64,000 nucleotides of DNA from Pinus tabuliformis (GCA_031772625.1 CM062817.1:891236184-891300183), one strand, 5' to 3'. Counted from the first letter of the stretch, positions 46,501-59,280 are shown. A program made the numbers and translations. Notes: generated by a model from the sequence alone, not told the origin.

Positions 46501-47187
46501 GATCAAACACTAGCACAAGCTAAAGAGTGCATATGGATTGAGATAAATGAGGCCATCACAGAAATATGGCCTTCAATTGACATAATATTTGAACAGGAGG
46601 ACTTAGTGCAAAGATCAAAAGTGTTGATGGAAGGAGTCAGAAGCAGCTTGGGACAGAGGCCAGCGGAAGCTAGCAACTTAATTAAAATTTTGAATTCAAA
46701 AACTAAGGATGAGTTAGAAGATTTTGAAGTATATATATATATATATATATATGAGACTATCTTGGAGGTTAAGCTCAGAGTCCTTACTAAAAGGAATTTG
46801 CTAGTACAATGGGAAAACAAGTGCCAGCACTTGGAGACTAGCATCCAAAAGTTTCATAAAAAATTCAATGCATTGCATTTGAAAGGATTGTCAGGACTAA
46901 AGGAAATTGGAGACAAGTTAGTGTCTCTACCAGATTATCAACAGAAATTGTACTCAATAGCTCGAGACAAATCAAAGTTTTCAATCATTAAAGGCTCAAT
47001 TACAGGAAAAATTTTCATGGAAGCTTTGTGGTTCAATCTGCATATCAGGGCTGAAATCAAGCACTTATTTATGGTCAAATCAACTTTCCATAAATACACC
47101 AAGGTAGATGAAACTTACAAAAAATTGGTTAAAATGCCAATTCCAAATGAAGACAAGTGGGACCAGCTGTGTCAAATTTTGCAGTAA
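43504..47187 (+). pseudogene. Tat-like element ORF1 protein, unknown function
   Basis: One frame carries nearly all segments over 3.7 kb. The N-terminal part (43,504-44,756) starts MASKGKSKVSDD and contains ISQMLELQ and FEIFLLEDAQLPKKNPPY. It is repeated at 56,774-58,060. The middle (45,200-45,580) is odd low-complexity DNA with TAATAACAAT repeats. The C-terminal part (45,823-47,187) is heptad-rich and acidic/basic (ELEKEKENM, IKDMEVEMERLLKEKE), consistent with a coiled coil. At least ten stops interrupt it. Ogre-type elements carry an ORF1 of unknown role at this position. I cannot assign a function. Confidence 0.55.
46733..46753. repeat. (TA)n microsatellite inside ORF1
   Basis: TA repeat of about 20 bp read in frame as VYIYIYIYE within the coiled-coil region. 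Confidence 0.85.
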
Positions 47188-48352
47188 AAATTGTTTTACT
47201 TTCAATAACAGAGAAACACTTTTTTAGGCCCAGTCATCAACAACAAGCCTTAAAGATATTTCCATATCATCACAACCTTTCAGTTATATATATTTTTGTA
47301 CTATTTTTGTAAGCAGTTTAAGATATTTTCCAAAAATATTGAGGTTTTCACTCAAAATATTTTTTGGATAATTTTGTATAAGTACTTCCTAAATCGAAGT
47401 ACAAATTTTGGTACTTGTAGACAGAAAGGATTTCCATCTGATGTAAAGTTTTTCACTGAACTAAAGTGATCATTTTTCATTAGTACAGACAGTGTTCCAA
47501 GATTCATGTGCCAGGCTTAATTGGTGATATTTATTCTACCTGTAATTTTGTAATATCTTTGTTCTTTTTCATACGTGTTTCTTTCCTCTAATTTTTAAAA
47601 GAAAATTATGGGATGGAACTTGTTTAATTACACTTTGTCCTGGCTTTAAACAATATACATGTTTTCCAATTGAAATTAAATATAGAATTCTTAATTTCTC
47701 TATGTTTAATTGATTCTGAACCCTTTACCTCCTTATCACTCCATCAAGCTCTGAAGATCCAACCACCTGCCTACCTTGCCCTGTTATTTCTGATCTGATA
47801 TGTATGTACTTGATCACTCTAAGACTTTGACTCCAATTCCAAATAGCCTTACCTTATAGCCTCAACCAAACAATTCAAAAAACCAAACTCTAAACCTTAC
47901 ATCTAGCTTAAAATCCCACCACAACAAAGCTAAATCTTACAGAGAGATCCCTCTATGAGTTTAGAAGGGCTAGCTTCTAAAATTAAAAGTGGTTTTATGG
48001 TTACCTTTGCAATTTCTTTTACATCCGTAAGAAATTATAGAGTGCTAACATCATGGCAACAATACTATGGACTTCGAACAAATCTAATTTGTATTAAATT
48101 TTTTCCCTGGTAAATTCTTGTTTCAGTACTTAACGTTATTTCTAAGTTTTGTGGCTTAGAAATAGATTTTGATTTAAGGTTGTATTCCACTTCAAAAGTT
48201 GTATACATCTCATCTATGAATACTTAATAGTAGATCTGGCTCCTAAAACAATTTATAATAGAGCTAATCCAGATCCAATCCACCGAAAACTGTAGATAAT
48301 CCACGAAAATAAATAAATAAAAATAAAAAATAAACAATTTAACAAACTCGAA
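47188..48352. other. Spacer between ORF1 and gag
   Basis: AT-rich, no coding signal. A leader or intron for gag-pol would lie here, but I cannot place splice sites with confidence. Confidence 0.4.
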
Positions 48353-49704
48353 ATGTTGGTGTCTAAATTAGATCAATTTGTACATAAATCTCTTGAATCA
48401 CCTAAATCCTCACATTCTTCTTCTACTGCTTCATCCCCAACCCCACCATTAATTCCACTTAGTTTTTCTTTTCCATTTGAAATTCATGTTGTTCATACTA
48501 CCCCTTTACAGATTCCTACTATTTCTGCCCCTCTAGAATTTCTTGTTGTTTCTATTCCTGTAGAAATTCCTTCTATTCCTACTGCGCCTTTAATAATCAC
48601 CCCCATTTTCACTACATCCATTTCATCTTCAACCAATACCACTTCTACATCAACCCAACAACATGTAATTACACCCCCTTTCATACCTTCCATACCCACA
48701 CCTATTGTAGTTCCAGCTACATCTCAAAAACCAATCATGGAAACTCGATATGCCCCCTTAGTCCTACCTCCATAACTCAATGCAGTGCCTCAACATTACC
48801 ATAGTAGGATTCCTCAATTTGGTATCATTGGGCCCATAACTGCTCAACAACATATTGATAAAATGAATGACTACTTAGACCTCCCAAACATAGATGATGA
48901 TAATGTGAAAATGAGGTTGTTTGCTCAAAGTCTTACTAGTGAGGTTAAAGAATGGTTTAAAGGGTTACTATCCAACTCTATCCCGGACCTTGATCAATTT
49001 CATGGCACCTTCCTCAGAAGATGGGAAGTGAAAAAGAACCCTTTACAAATTTTAGAAGAGTATGAAAGTATCAAAAGAGCCCCGGGTGAACAATCAAGGA
49101 CTATTATATCAGATTTAATAATGTTTATAACTTTATCCCTACAACAATACAACCTCCTTCGGGGCTAGCCCTAATTATATTCCCAGATGGTTTTGACCCT
49201 GATATGTCTTACAAATTAAGAGAAAGAAACCCTGCAGCCCTTGAGGAAATGCAGAGAAATGCAGTTAGTGTTGAAGCCAAACGGTTAGCGAAGAGAGCTA
49301 GAATGAAAGCTGAAAGGAGAGTTAATATAAAAGACGAACATGCTTCTTCTTCCTCTGATGTTAATTTGGACACCTTAGTAAGAACAATGGAGAAAATGAT
49401 GGAGAGAACTTCTATAGTTGATAGAACTCCTCCTAGGAAAAACCAAGGTGGTTCCCAAATAAGAAATCCAAATTTCAAGAAAAACCAATCTCAAATTAAA
49501 CAAAGAGAGCAGAGAGACCAAAATGATCAGCAACAGTTTAGACCTCCTTTTCAACAAAACTATATAGTTGAGGCAGCTAACATACTTGAAGATCCTGAGG
49601 AAAATCAAATAAATATGTTTGAGGAAGTCGAAGTTGACCACATTTTCTTGACTAAGGAAGAGAAAGACATATCCTACTCTCACAACCAAAAACCATTCCA
49701 TTAG
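48353..49704 (+). pseudogene. Tat-like gag
   Basis: A P/S/T/I-rich N-terminal stretch (48,353-48,775) runs, after one stop, into the gag core: ITAQQHIDKMNDYLDL, DDVKMRLFAQSLTSEVKEWF-type residues, FLRRWEVKKNPLQILEEY, RAPGEQS. A frameshift near 49,105 continues as FPDGFDPDMSYKLRERNPAA, then an EEMQRNAVSVEAKRLAKRAR helix and a basic N/Q/R-rich tail to 49,704. There is no CCHC knuckle, as in many Athila/Tat gags. The core is the capsid-like retrotransposon gag domain. Confidence 0.88.
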
Positions 49705-49962
49705 ACTCTAAAGAATACAAACAAGGATATCATAACGCAATTATGGAAGTACATAGACAATATAACTTAAGGAAAAAAATATTCTTGACACTCCTCCCAA
49801 AAAGACTCCTGACACTCCTCCCAAAGGGACCCAAATTGATACGCCTTCTACTAGTCAGCCTAAAGATGATTCTCAGAAAGAAACTTCTAAGAAACAGGAT
49901 GTAGCTACTAAAGAAATAGAAAAACTCCTACATCTTTTAGCATTGAAAATGAACTAGATAAA

Positions 49963-51280
49963 GTGAAAATTTATATTCTCCTCACTGAATTAATTAACAA
50001 AGATGCATATATGTCACAAGTCATAAAAGCTTTGAAAATAGGGGAAGGGATTGACACATCCAATTTGGTTGATGACCAACCTGAGTTATTGTTTGGACCT
50101 GAGGTTGAAGGAAAATCTCAGGAGGGAAGTGTACCCCCTTTCTACATTAGACTGAACATTCCTAATAAAATTCTACACAAATTTATGCTTGATTATGGAG
50201 CCTCACATAATCTAATGCCTAGAGCTATTATGGAGAAACTAGGCCTACACATAATTAGGCCTTACAAAGATTTATATTTATTTGATTCAAGTAAAGTAAG
50301 ATGCTTAGGATTAATCAAATATTTATGTGTTACTTTAATCCAAATACCAGCAAAGAGATTGGTAATGGACATTGTAGTAGCAAACATTCCTCCTGAGTAT
50401 GGAATGTTGCTCTCTAGATCCTAGGGAGAAAAATTGCAAGGCACTTTACAAATGGATATGACTTATGCTACAATTCTAGTGTTTGGTCAGCCAAGAATAT
50501 TATACAGGGAAACACTAATGAAGTACATGGTTAGTAGTCAAGACAAACCCAACAATTACCCCCTGTATTCAGTACATTCAAACATGGATTCATTTATCTT
50601 GTACAATAATGAATGTGTAGAAAATGAAGTTTCACCCTTAGAAGCTGAAATCAATGATACAGAGGAAATAAAATTGGATATTGAAGAAAAATATGTAGAG
50701 GGAGAGGCTCTTTGGAATATGAATTTCGATGGGGCTGTAAGTAAGGATGGAGCAGGGGTAGGTGTTTTCATTGTAAACTCATCCACAAATATGGCAAAGG
50801 GACATGGTTACAAACTTAATTTTTAGTGCACTAATAACATAGTTGAATACGAAGTACTAATATTAGGGCTACAAATTTTAAATAGATTAGGAGCAAAACA
50901 AATTTCTATACATGGGGATTTTGAGCTATTAATCAATCAAATTAAGGTTGAATACGCTGCTAAACACCCTAGATTGAGAGCCTATAGAAATGCAGTCGTA
51001 GACTTTTTACAATGCTTTCTTGAATATGATTTGTCTTTATCCCTAGAAGCCAAAATATTTTAGCTGATGTCTGGGATGTTTCAGCCAGCACTTGCGAAAT
51101 TCCTATTCATCCCAATAGGAAATATGTGGTGGAAGTGAAACATAGGCCAGTTGTTCCTGATAATGTAAGATATTGGCAGGTTATCGGTAATGATAAACAA
51201 ATAGAAAACCTTTTACAAATGAAAGATGAATTTGAGTCTGTAAATATTGATGTTGAAAATGATATATATAAAAATGAAAA
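49963..51280 (+). pseudogene. Tat-like aspartic protease followed by RNase H-like domain
   Basis: The protease has FYIRLNIPNKILHKFMLDYGASHNLMP, in segments: the active-site D-S-G is D-Y-G here, with ILLSRS-like flap end residues MLLSRS at 50,410-50,424. After a stop, 50,690-51,060 reads as a type I RNase H: MNFDGAVSKDGAGVGVFI (Asp), TNNIVEYEVLILGLQ (Glu), IHGDFELLINQI (Asp). In the next frame comes an ILADVWDVSAST segment (fourth acidic site). This domain lies before RT, whereas a separate retroviral-type RNase H follows RT at about 52,600. A frameshift occurs at about 51,055. Confidence 0.82.
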
Positions 51281-51287
51281 ATAAATA

Positions 51288-54215
51288 GTGTTTAATGAAA
51301 TTGATGATAATCAAGAAGAACTTGAGGTTCTGCAATTAAAGGACAATGTGTTACCAAGAGGAACGATAACATTGGAAGATCTTTTTTATTTTGATGACGT
51401 AGCCAAGAAGCCAAAAATAGAACACATAGGAGTTGAGGTAGAGGATTGTAACATAGGAACTGCAGAGAACCCCAAAATTGTCAAATTGTATAAATCCTTA
51501 CCTCCTAAAGAAAAACAAAAACATATTGGTATTTTTAAAGAATTCTCCAAGGTGTTTGCCTAGAGCTATGAAGACTTAAAATCTTATGATACAAGTATTA
51601 TTCACCAGACCATTCCCATCAGGGAAGATCAAAAGCCTCTTAAGTATAAATTGAACAGAATAAACCCAGTTTTACAGCAATTGATAGAAAAAGAAGTCAA
51701 GAAACGTTTTGATGCAAAGATCATTGTACCCCTCAGATTTTCGAAATGAGTCTCAAATCTAGTACCAACTATAAAGAAAATAGGTGAAATTAGGCTTTGT
51801 GTAGATTTTAGAAATCTTAACAAGGTTTCTCTGAAGGATAACTATCCCCTGCCCAAAATGGATCAGATTCTACAAAACCTGGTTGGTTCCAGTAGAATCT
51901 CATTATTGAAAGGTTTCTCAGGATACAACCAGGTTCTGGTTCATCCTGATGACCAACACAAAACAACATATATGATACCATGGGGCACTTTTATGTATGT
52001 GAAAATTCCTTTTGGCCTTATGAATGTTGGGGCCACCTTCCAGAGAGAAATGGACATAGCCTTTGCTGATGAAATTGACAATTTCATTGTGATTTACCTA
52101 GATGATATAACTATGTTTTTAAAGACATATCAAGAACACTTTCTGCATATAAGAAGAGTTTTTGAAAAGTGAAAAAAATATGGTATTTCCTTAAACCCTA
52201 AGAAAACTATTTTGGGTTTAGAGGAGGGAAAACTTCTAGGTCATATCATTTCTAAAGAAGGTATTAGAATTGATCCTAACAGAGTCAAAGCCATACTGAA
52301 AATTGACCCTCCTAGAAACAAGAAAGAAGTTCAATCCTTCATTGGTAGGATAAATTTTCTCAGAAGATTTATTCCTAACTTGGCTGAAATCTTAAGATCC
52401 ATTACAAATATGTTAAATAAAGACATGGAAATAAAATGGAATACTGAAGCCAAGAAATCCTTTAGTGAAGTAAAGTTAGATTTAACTATTTCTCCTATTT
52501 TGATAAGCCTTGACTTTACAAAGGATTTTATCATTTTTTCTTTTACATTTGAGCATACTATTACAGTTGTTTTATTGCAGAAAAACAATGAAGGCCATGA
52601 ACAGCCATAGCTTTTTTAGCAAAGCTCTGAGGGATGCATCACTGAAGTACATCATGCATAAACAAGCCTTTTCTTTGGTAATGGCATTAAAGGATTTTAG
52701 AGTGTACATCCTACATTCTCATATCATTACATTTGTCCCAAGTGTTGTGGTAAAAGATATTCTCACACAGACTAACCTAGATGGAAGAAGAGGGAAATGG
52801 ATTGTTTTGATCCTAGCATATGACATTGAGATTAAACCAACCAAGCTCATCAAAGGTCGGGGTTTGACAAAGCTAATGGTTGGGTCCAATTTTCATGCAC
52901 TGGATATCAATTATATTTTTGCACTGGATGAACAGGAAGATTTGGTGACTCCACAGGTATCGAAGGCCTTTGCTACCTCACAATGGTATGTAGATATTAT
53001 TTTTGTATTACAAAATTTACAGGCTCCTCCTAGTTTAACCAAGACAAAAGCTAGATTTTTAAAACTGAAAGCTATGAAATTTTGTATTTTAGATCAGAAT
53101 GTATATTGGAAAGATTTTGGAGGTATTTTGCTAAACTATTTATTGAAAGATGAAGCAGACAGGGTCATGGAGGAGTTTCATCAAGGAGACTGTGGAGGCC
53201 ATTTGTATTGGAAAACCACAGCCAACAAAATCCTAAGGGTTGGTTTTTACTGGCCTACCTTATTCATAGACGTGCATAAGAAAGTCACCACTTGCCACCA
53301 GTGTCAAATCTTTGAAGGCAAGAGAAAGATTTTGCCTTTACCATTGAAACCCATTTCAATTGAAACTCCTTTTCAGTAGTGGGGCCTGGATTTCATTGGT
53401 GAAATCCATCCCAACTCCTCAGGCCAACATAGATGGATCTTAACAACCACTGATTACTTTACCAAGTGGATTGAGGCTATCCCAACCAAGAAAGCCACAG
53501 ATACTATCATTATCCAATTTTTAGAAGGTAACATTCTGTCTAGGTTTGGATGCCCCCATAAGATTATCATTGACAATGTTGATGCCTTTAAGTCAAAGAA
53601 AATGCGTTATTTTTGTAACAAATACCACATAATATTAGGACACTCAACTGCCTATCACCCACAAGGAAATGGGCTAGATGAGTCCTCCAACAACATTTTA
53701 GTCAACATCATCAAAAAGATACTACAGGAGAATGAAAAATATTGGCATAAAAAGTTGATTAATGCCCTCTACGCTGACAAAATTAGCACCAAAAAGTCTA
53801 TTGGAATGTCTCCATTGGAGTTGATGTTGTGTCTCCTGTTTCTCTAGGAGTTCCTGTGCTGAAATTGTTACGAGAATCACAAGTGGAAACTAATGATTTA
53901 CAAAGAAGGATTAACCAGATCATACAGTTGCAACAATACAGGGAGGAAGTGTATAACAAAGCTCAACTTGTTCAAGACAACATCAAAAATATCTATCACA
54001 GGAGAACGAAAGAAGATTGTTTCCAGTTAGGTGACCATGTATTAAAGTGGGACTCAAGGAATGAAGATAAATCCAATCATGGTAAGTTCTACAGTTTGTG
54101 GAAAGGGCCATACAAAATCAAATCTTTCAGAGTTAATAATTCATTTTTATTGAAGTATTTGACTGAAGAAGCACTGCCTAGTGGACCTGTCAATGACAGA
54201 CTTCTCAAACACTAA
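51288..54215 (+). pseudogene. Tat-like RT, RNase H and integrase
   Basis: A connector (GTITLEDLFYFDD, NPKIVKLYKSLP) precedes RT. RT has GEIRLCVDFRNLNKVSLKDN, IPFGLMNVGATFQREMD and the catalytic IYLDDI, then LGHIISKEGIRIDPNRVKAI. RNase H (from about 52,600, new frame) has KYIMHKQAFSLVMALKDFRVY. Integrase has a GHLYWK/CHQCQ zinc region. The core has WGLDFIGEIHPNS (Asp), IIIDNVDAF (Asp; Val replaces the usual Gly) and AYHPQGNGLDESSNN (Glu). The C-terminal part (53,829-54,215) has GDHVLKWD and LWKGPYKIKS, ending without a chromodomain. Several stops and three frameshifts. Confidence 0.9.
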
Positions 54216-54483
54216 TTTCCTCATAGTTAAATCAGTTTCATTTAGAACCATTGTACATATCATTTTACTATTTCTACTGCAAGAGTGAGGGTAGCTCACA
54301 TCAGAAATTGAAGCCCAGAGAGAAGGCCCTAAGCTTCTGATGATTTGTTGTCATGTTTATGATTAATAACAGGTGGATCAGTTTCAGTTCCAGAATAAAG
54401 ACAACATTCCCAAGGGATCAAGGCTACTGATCTATAATGTTCTTGACACCTCACAAGGAAGGTGTCATCCCCATTAGAGGCAC
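54216..54483 (+). other. Tat-like 3' UTR before the second LTR
   Basis: Non-coding. Purine-rich patches occur (CAAGGAAGGTG near 54,456), but no clean polypurine tract touches the LTR start. Confidence 0.5.
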
Positions 54484-56575
54484 TATTAGGGACCTATATT
54501 TTATAGGATGAGCTTAGTAGTTGTTGTTGATTTTTGTATATGAGATGTTGTAAATAATCCTTCATTCTACAAGTTATTTCCGAAAAGAAAAAAATATTAA
54601 AAAAGAAGAAAAATTAATAATAATAATAATAATAATAAAAGATAAAAAATATATATGTGTGAAAAGAATAAAAAATTAAAAAATAGAAAAAGGATGAAAA
54701 ATACCCCAAAAAGAATAAGTGAGCAAATCCAAATGCCACTAAAAAATGAAAATTGCATGAGTAATAATTTAGAAATTTTGAATAAATGTGCTACTAGTCA
54801 AAATGCCACATTGAAGTAGATTAGTTATTTTAATCACACTATTTAAACATAATTAAGATAGATTAAATAAAATTAGTTTAGGTTAGTGAATAAATCAGCC
54901 ACACAGTCTAATCATGGTTTAATTAGATTAGTGAGAATAAAATTAATTAACCACAGTGTTTAAACGCGGTTGATTAAGGTTTAAAGTTAAATAAATTTCT
55001 AAGTTCATCGCATTTCCAAAGTTGTCAATAAAGTTTATTTTGACGTTGTTATCACCAAAAAATTGATCATCTAGCCTAATTTACAAGATGGATCGAAGTA
55101 CACCATGTAAAGCCAATTTTACCATAGTAAAATTGCTTTCACTATGAGAAATTATCTAATAAACCACCTTTATTAAGTAATTTATAGTTAAACCCATGAA
55201 GAATAATTAAATAAATCATTATTTATTGATTTTCTTCTAGGAATAATGAATTTAACCACTGTTTTATCATTATTTCTTGTCAAATTTGACCCAATCATGA
55301 AAAATAAACAGATAAATCATTATTTATCTTATTTTTCCCTAAGAATAATTAATTAATCACTAATTAATTATTATTTCTTGTTAAATTTGACTAAATCCCT
55401 CAGGAATAATTAAATAAATCCTTATTTGTTTATTATTCCTTAACTAATGCATTGAGATAATAAATAAATCATTTTTTTATTTATTATTTCTAAATAAAAG
55501 TTTAAATATTTTTTCCCTCCTAAACAAATATAATAAAATATTCCAAGTGGTAATTCCAAGAATGGGATCAATAATATATTATTATTGCTCATTATTCAAG
55601 GATAACTCAATATTTTGTTAGGGTTTTCCATTCATTATTCACTTTTGATTATTTTCATTGTTGCACTCACTGTTGTAACTCTTATTATTTTCATTGTCGC
55701 ACACAATATTTTTGTTGGGTTTATGCATTATAGAGGAGAGAGACTCTACAGAATATGAAAGCGTTTTAGGATAGCCAAAAACCCATCCCATAGAGGGGGA
55801 TTGGTAACATATATTTGTTCCCTTCACAGGTGTTATAATAAAATCATTCTTTACATATTTGGTTTCAATTGGATGTTTTGGGGTTATTACTCTTTATTTC
55901 ACTGTTTAACTATGATTGCAACATAAATCATAATTTTAGCAGGTTTTGTTTCTATCAATAGTTGCAGATCTACAATGTTTAGAAGTCATTTCTATTTTTG
56001 ACATCATTTTTCATCCACGATCTTAAGTGGGTTCTTTTCATAGATCATTGAGAAGAAAACACTACAAAAAATTGGCCACATCATAAAGTGAAAGTATGTT
56101 CGAACGGCCCCGATCCACCCTGCTCGGATCAATAGCTAGCTATCGTATTCGGGCCCCTCCCATGTTTAATCACAAGGGTTGTCCAAAATGGTAGAATTGT
56201 ATTGCAACGTGGCTGCTTCTCGGCATTTCGCACCCCCCCCCCCCACCTGCCTAAAACCACTAACCGCTCCAAACCCCCTCTGAAAACTGTCATTCCTCTC
56301 GCGGCTCGTGTTAACTGTTGACCCCCTTTACTCTCATGCCACTCACATCCTGCCAGGTGGACCTCTTGTCCCCACCTTCCTCCTATGTAAATCCATATTC
56401 CTCCACTGCCTGTCCACCACTTCACACCTGCAGACCCCACTTCTCTTCCGCCAAAGTGACCTCCTGCCATTACTTTCCCCCAATACGATGTTATGATCTG
56501 GAACTCCCACCTCCATGTCAGCAGGCCGTTGAGAAATTAATGTCGATTTGTTCCGTTCCTTGTTTCATAATAACA
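54484..56575 (+). repeat. Tat-like LTR plus possible leader, copy 2
   Basis: Starts TATTAGGGACC (TG lost) and matches 42,125-43,304. It holds about 1 kb (about 55,046-56,056) absent from copy 1. That segment includes repeated AATAAATCATTATTTATT-type units and an LTR-like AGAGGAGAGAGACTCTACAG region. Conversely about 95 bp containing the TATA-like site of copy 1 is missing here near 56,550. Confidence 0.7.
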
Positions 56576-58062
56576 GGTAATCGAAAATTGTAGTGCACAA
56601 TAACCACACAAAATCTACCCCAATGCCCAGCCAATGATCCATGGAATCTCTATGATCAATCAGCATAACCAGTCACCTGCAACCAATTACCTAGCCTTCA
56701 ATTTGCATCTAGACATCAGTTTCACCTATTTTTCCTGAGTATTTCTAAATTCCTTGCTTTTTCCTCTTCTAGCATGGCACCAAAAATAAAATCCAAGGTC
56801 TTTGATGACAATCTTATGTTGCCTCCTACCATAGATTTAGATCACCAACCACTAAAGACAACAATATTTCTGAAACTAGTTGTGAATTTGACCTCTTTGA
56901 GCTTCACAACTGGTTAAAATAGAATTTCTTAGACCAGAGTGATGAACTGAGCCTCTGGGATTCTCTCCTGCCATAGTTCATCTTCCCTCAGACATACCAC
57001 TTCTGCGAATTCGTTTTCTCATGTCAATTCAGGTATATCCCAAGTCAGAGGGAAATTATGGCCCAAAACAGTGATATCCTCTTAACCATCACTGTAGATT
57101 CCATCTCTCAAATGTTTCAATTTCCATATTTTGACTCTTTTCAACCACTTTCAGTAGATTCCCTCATGGAATTCTACAAAAACCTAACTTTCCCACAGAG
57201 AGCCAAGATTTTTAAGATTTTTCTCCCTGAGGATGCCCAATTATCCAAGAAGAATCCCCCATACTTATCCTCTATGTTCCTTGAGATGACCAAGCAAGTG
57301 ATTGAAATTATTTCATGCATACTTGGCTATCAATCTGATCAGTAGGTTGATGAGGTCATTGTTGGTTTCTTATCAGTTTTAACAACTGGTGAGAAAGCCC
57401 CTACTTTCAAATACAGTGAGTTTATTGCAGAAGTAATTCATGACTAGTTCCTCAAGTATTCTACTGAAGGGACTTTTAAATATGCTTTAGTATCAGTTAA
57501 TTTGTTTCTTTATCATCAGGAAGATAGTTTTTCATTCCCTTTGCAGAAATTAGATGAGCGGGGTAATCCATAATCAGTAATCCTTTGGACATCCTTAGTG
57601 AGGAAAAATTCCATTGGGTACACCTTCTCTGATTATGTTGATCAATTTTTACATGTAGTGTCATGTTTATTAAACCATAATATACAGCCTAGGATAGGAC
57701 CAGAGATACAAAGAATTTTGCATCTCAGTGAGCAGACTAAGGCAGGAGATTGGCATTTGTACAAAAATTATACCAAGATTAGATTTTATAGATGTGACTT
57801 GCCACTATACATGCTGCCAAAATTTGTTCCTAAGAGGGTCTTCTCACTGGAATATCTAAGGCAAATGATTCATATGCATGACCTTCATTTTTTTGTAGCA
57901 AAAAAGAAATCTCAGTTCAAAATACAGGCACGGGTTGGAGAATATATTTGTAACACTAGAGCAGTAAGTAAGGAGGCAGATTTGATCCTTAAGAAGATGA
58001 ACTTCAAGTTGAGTTTCACTTGGTCATATGACCCTTTTGGCATCATTTATAAGTTGAGGGTG
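56576..58062 (+). pseudogene. Second, truncated Tat-like interior (ORF1 start)
   Basis: Repeats 43,305-44,790: ATG at 56,774, the ISQM and PLSVDSLMEFYK region at 57,058-57,345, and the AGDWHLYKNYTKIRFY region at 57,598-58,060. It keeps longer open frames than copy 1 in places but has its own stops (57,344 and 57,445). It is cut off at 58,062 by an Ogre-like LTR. Confidence 0.82.
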
Positions 58063-59259
58063 TGTAACAGCCCTGGTGAAAATTCCATGTAAAAATATAT
58101 ATAAATACCACAGATGATGGGACATGTATTCCAAGCTGAATGGTGGGCAGGACATCTTAGTGTGTGTTCATTTGGTTGTTTATGGCTAAGGAAATTGGCA
58201 AAGGCAATGGCTAAGGCATTTGTTATCGACATATTTGGGCACTGCAACCCCAATCACATATTTCCATAAACCAAGGGCTTCTAATTCTCTAAAAGTGTTG
58301 TTTCATACCCTAAAGGAGCAAGGTCAGCTGATTACATCATCTCCCAGAAGTTCTCCATGAAAATCTACTCAAAACTGGTCAAAGCAGGACAATACGGACT
58401 ACCCAGTGCTAAAGGTGCGATGCATCTCACCTGCCACATGCAAAAAGTGTGATGCATACTGGAAAGCCCTTCTATAGGGTGTGATGAGCGAGAGCAGACA
58501 AATGGCACACATAGTTTGCTAGGTGGAAACCCAGAGAATCTTCTACAAACTACTCATTTGACACTTGCCTCTCTGAGTTCGCCCAGGGATGAGTAAGAGA
58601 TATAAATATCCATGTGGAACCAGGAATTATCAGAGAGATGACACTAATCAGAATTCCAGAAGCTGACTCCCCCCACTACAAATATCTATAAATGGATCCC
58701 TCATCCAAGAGATCCAAAGGTTGGAATTGGGTAATTTGCAAAGAGGTGCTATCGGTTTCTCTATGAAGACATTGTTGGGTGATTTTGCTTTGTGTGAGGT
58801 GAAGAGGGATTTCAAGCTGGGAGGATGGCACTGGGTCAGACCAAGTGGTTGTAATCCTCTCTTCTATGACTTTTACTAATAAAGCTATTTGATTTTTCCT
58901 CCATATTCTTGTGTATCTCTGAATACTGTGTTTGTTATATGCATTTGTATGGTCAATATATATCTAATCCTATATTGTTTACAGTGAAAGATCTCTATGC
59001 TTTGATGGTATTATGCTATTGTGAATCTACAGGTGCTCTTTGAAGCTGGACAAGTAAGGAAGCAGTGGCGAGATTCTGTCAAAGGGGAAAGGAAACAAGC
59101 AAGGAGCCAAGCGGAAGACTGAGGTTGGTACTCTCTGCTTCTTTCTCATCTCTCTCTCGTAAAGGAAAAATAAGTGACTTTAATCTGTTTGTTTCTAAGA
59201 TAGCTACCTGTATTAGTGGGACTAGCAGTTCTAAATAGAAACTAGATTTCCCGATAACA
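58063..59259 (+). repeat. Ogre-like LTR 1 (1,197 bp)
   Basis: Begins TGTAACAGCCCTGG exactly where the Tat-like homology ends and finishes GATAACA three bases before a tRNA-Arg primer-binding site. It has a TATA-like CTATAAATGG near 58,688 and AATAAAGC near 58,881. No second LTR is in the window. Confidence 0.7.
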
Positions 59260-59262
59260 AAA

Positions 59263-59280
59263 TGGCGACTCTGCTGGGGA
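59263..59280 (+). promoter_or_regulatory. tRNA-Arg primer-binding site 1
   Basis: TGGCGACTCTGCTGGGGA is complementary to the 3' end of plant tRNA-Arg (CCA plus GTCG... acceptor), with mismatches at the TG of CTGCTG. A tRNA-Arg PBS is a known Ogre trait. Confidence 0.8.

Larger units (their letters stand above)
42125..56575 (+). mobile_element. Tat-like Ty3/gypsy retrotransposon with ORF1 before gag
   Basis: The order is LTR/leader, a long ORF1, a spacer, gag, protease, an RNase H-like domain, RT, RNase H, integrase without chromodomain, and LTR. An extra ORF before gag and a second RNase H are known for the Tat/Ogre side of plant gypsy elements. The interior then starts again at 56,576, so the copy is part of a tandem LTR-interior-LTR-interior structure. 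Numerous stops and frameshifts show that it is old and inactive. Confidence 0.85.

Noticed and set aside
56057-56075. CACTACAAAAAATTGG as a CACTA 5' end
   Set aside because: It lies inside sequence homologous to the other Tat-like LTR/leader copy and has no partner end.
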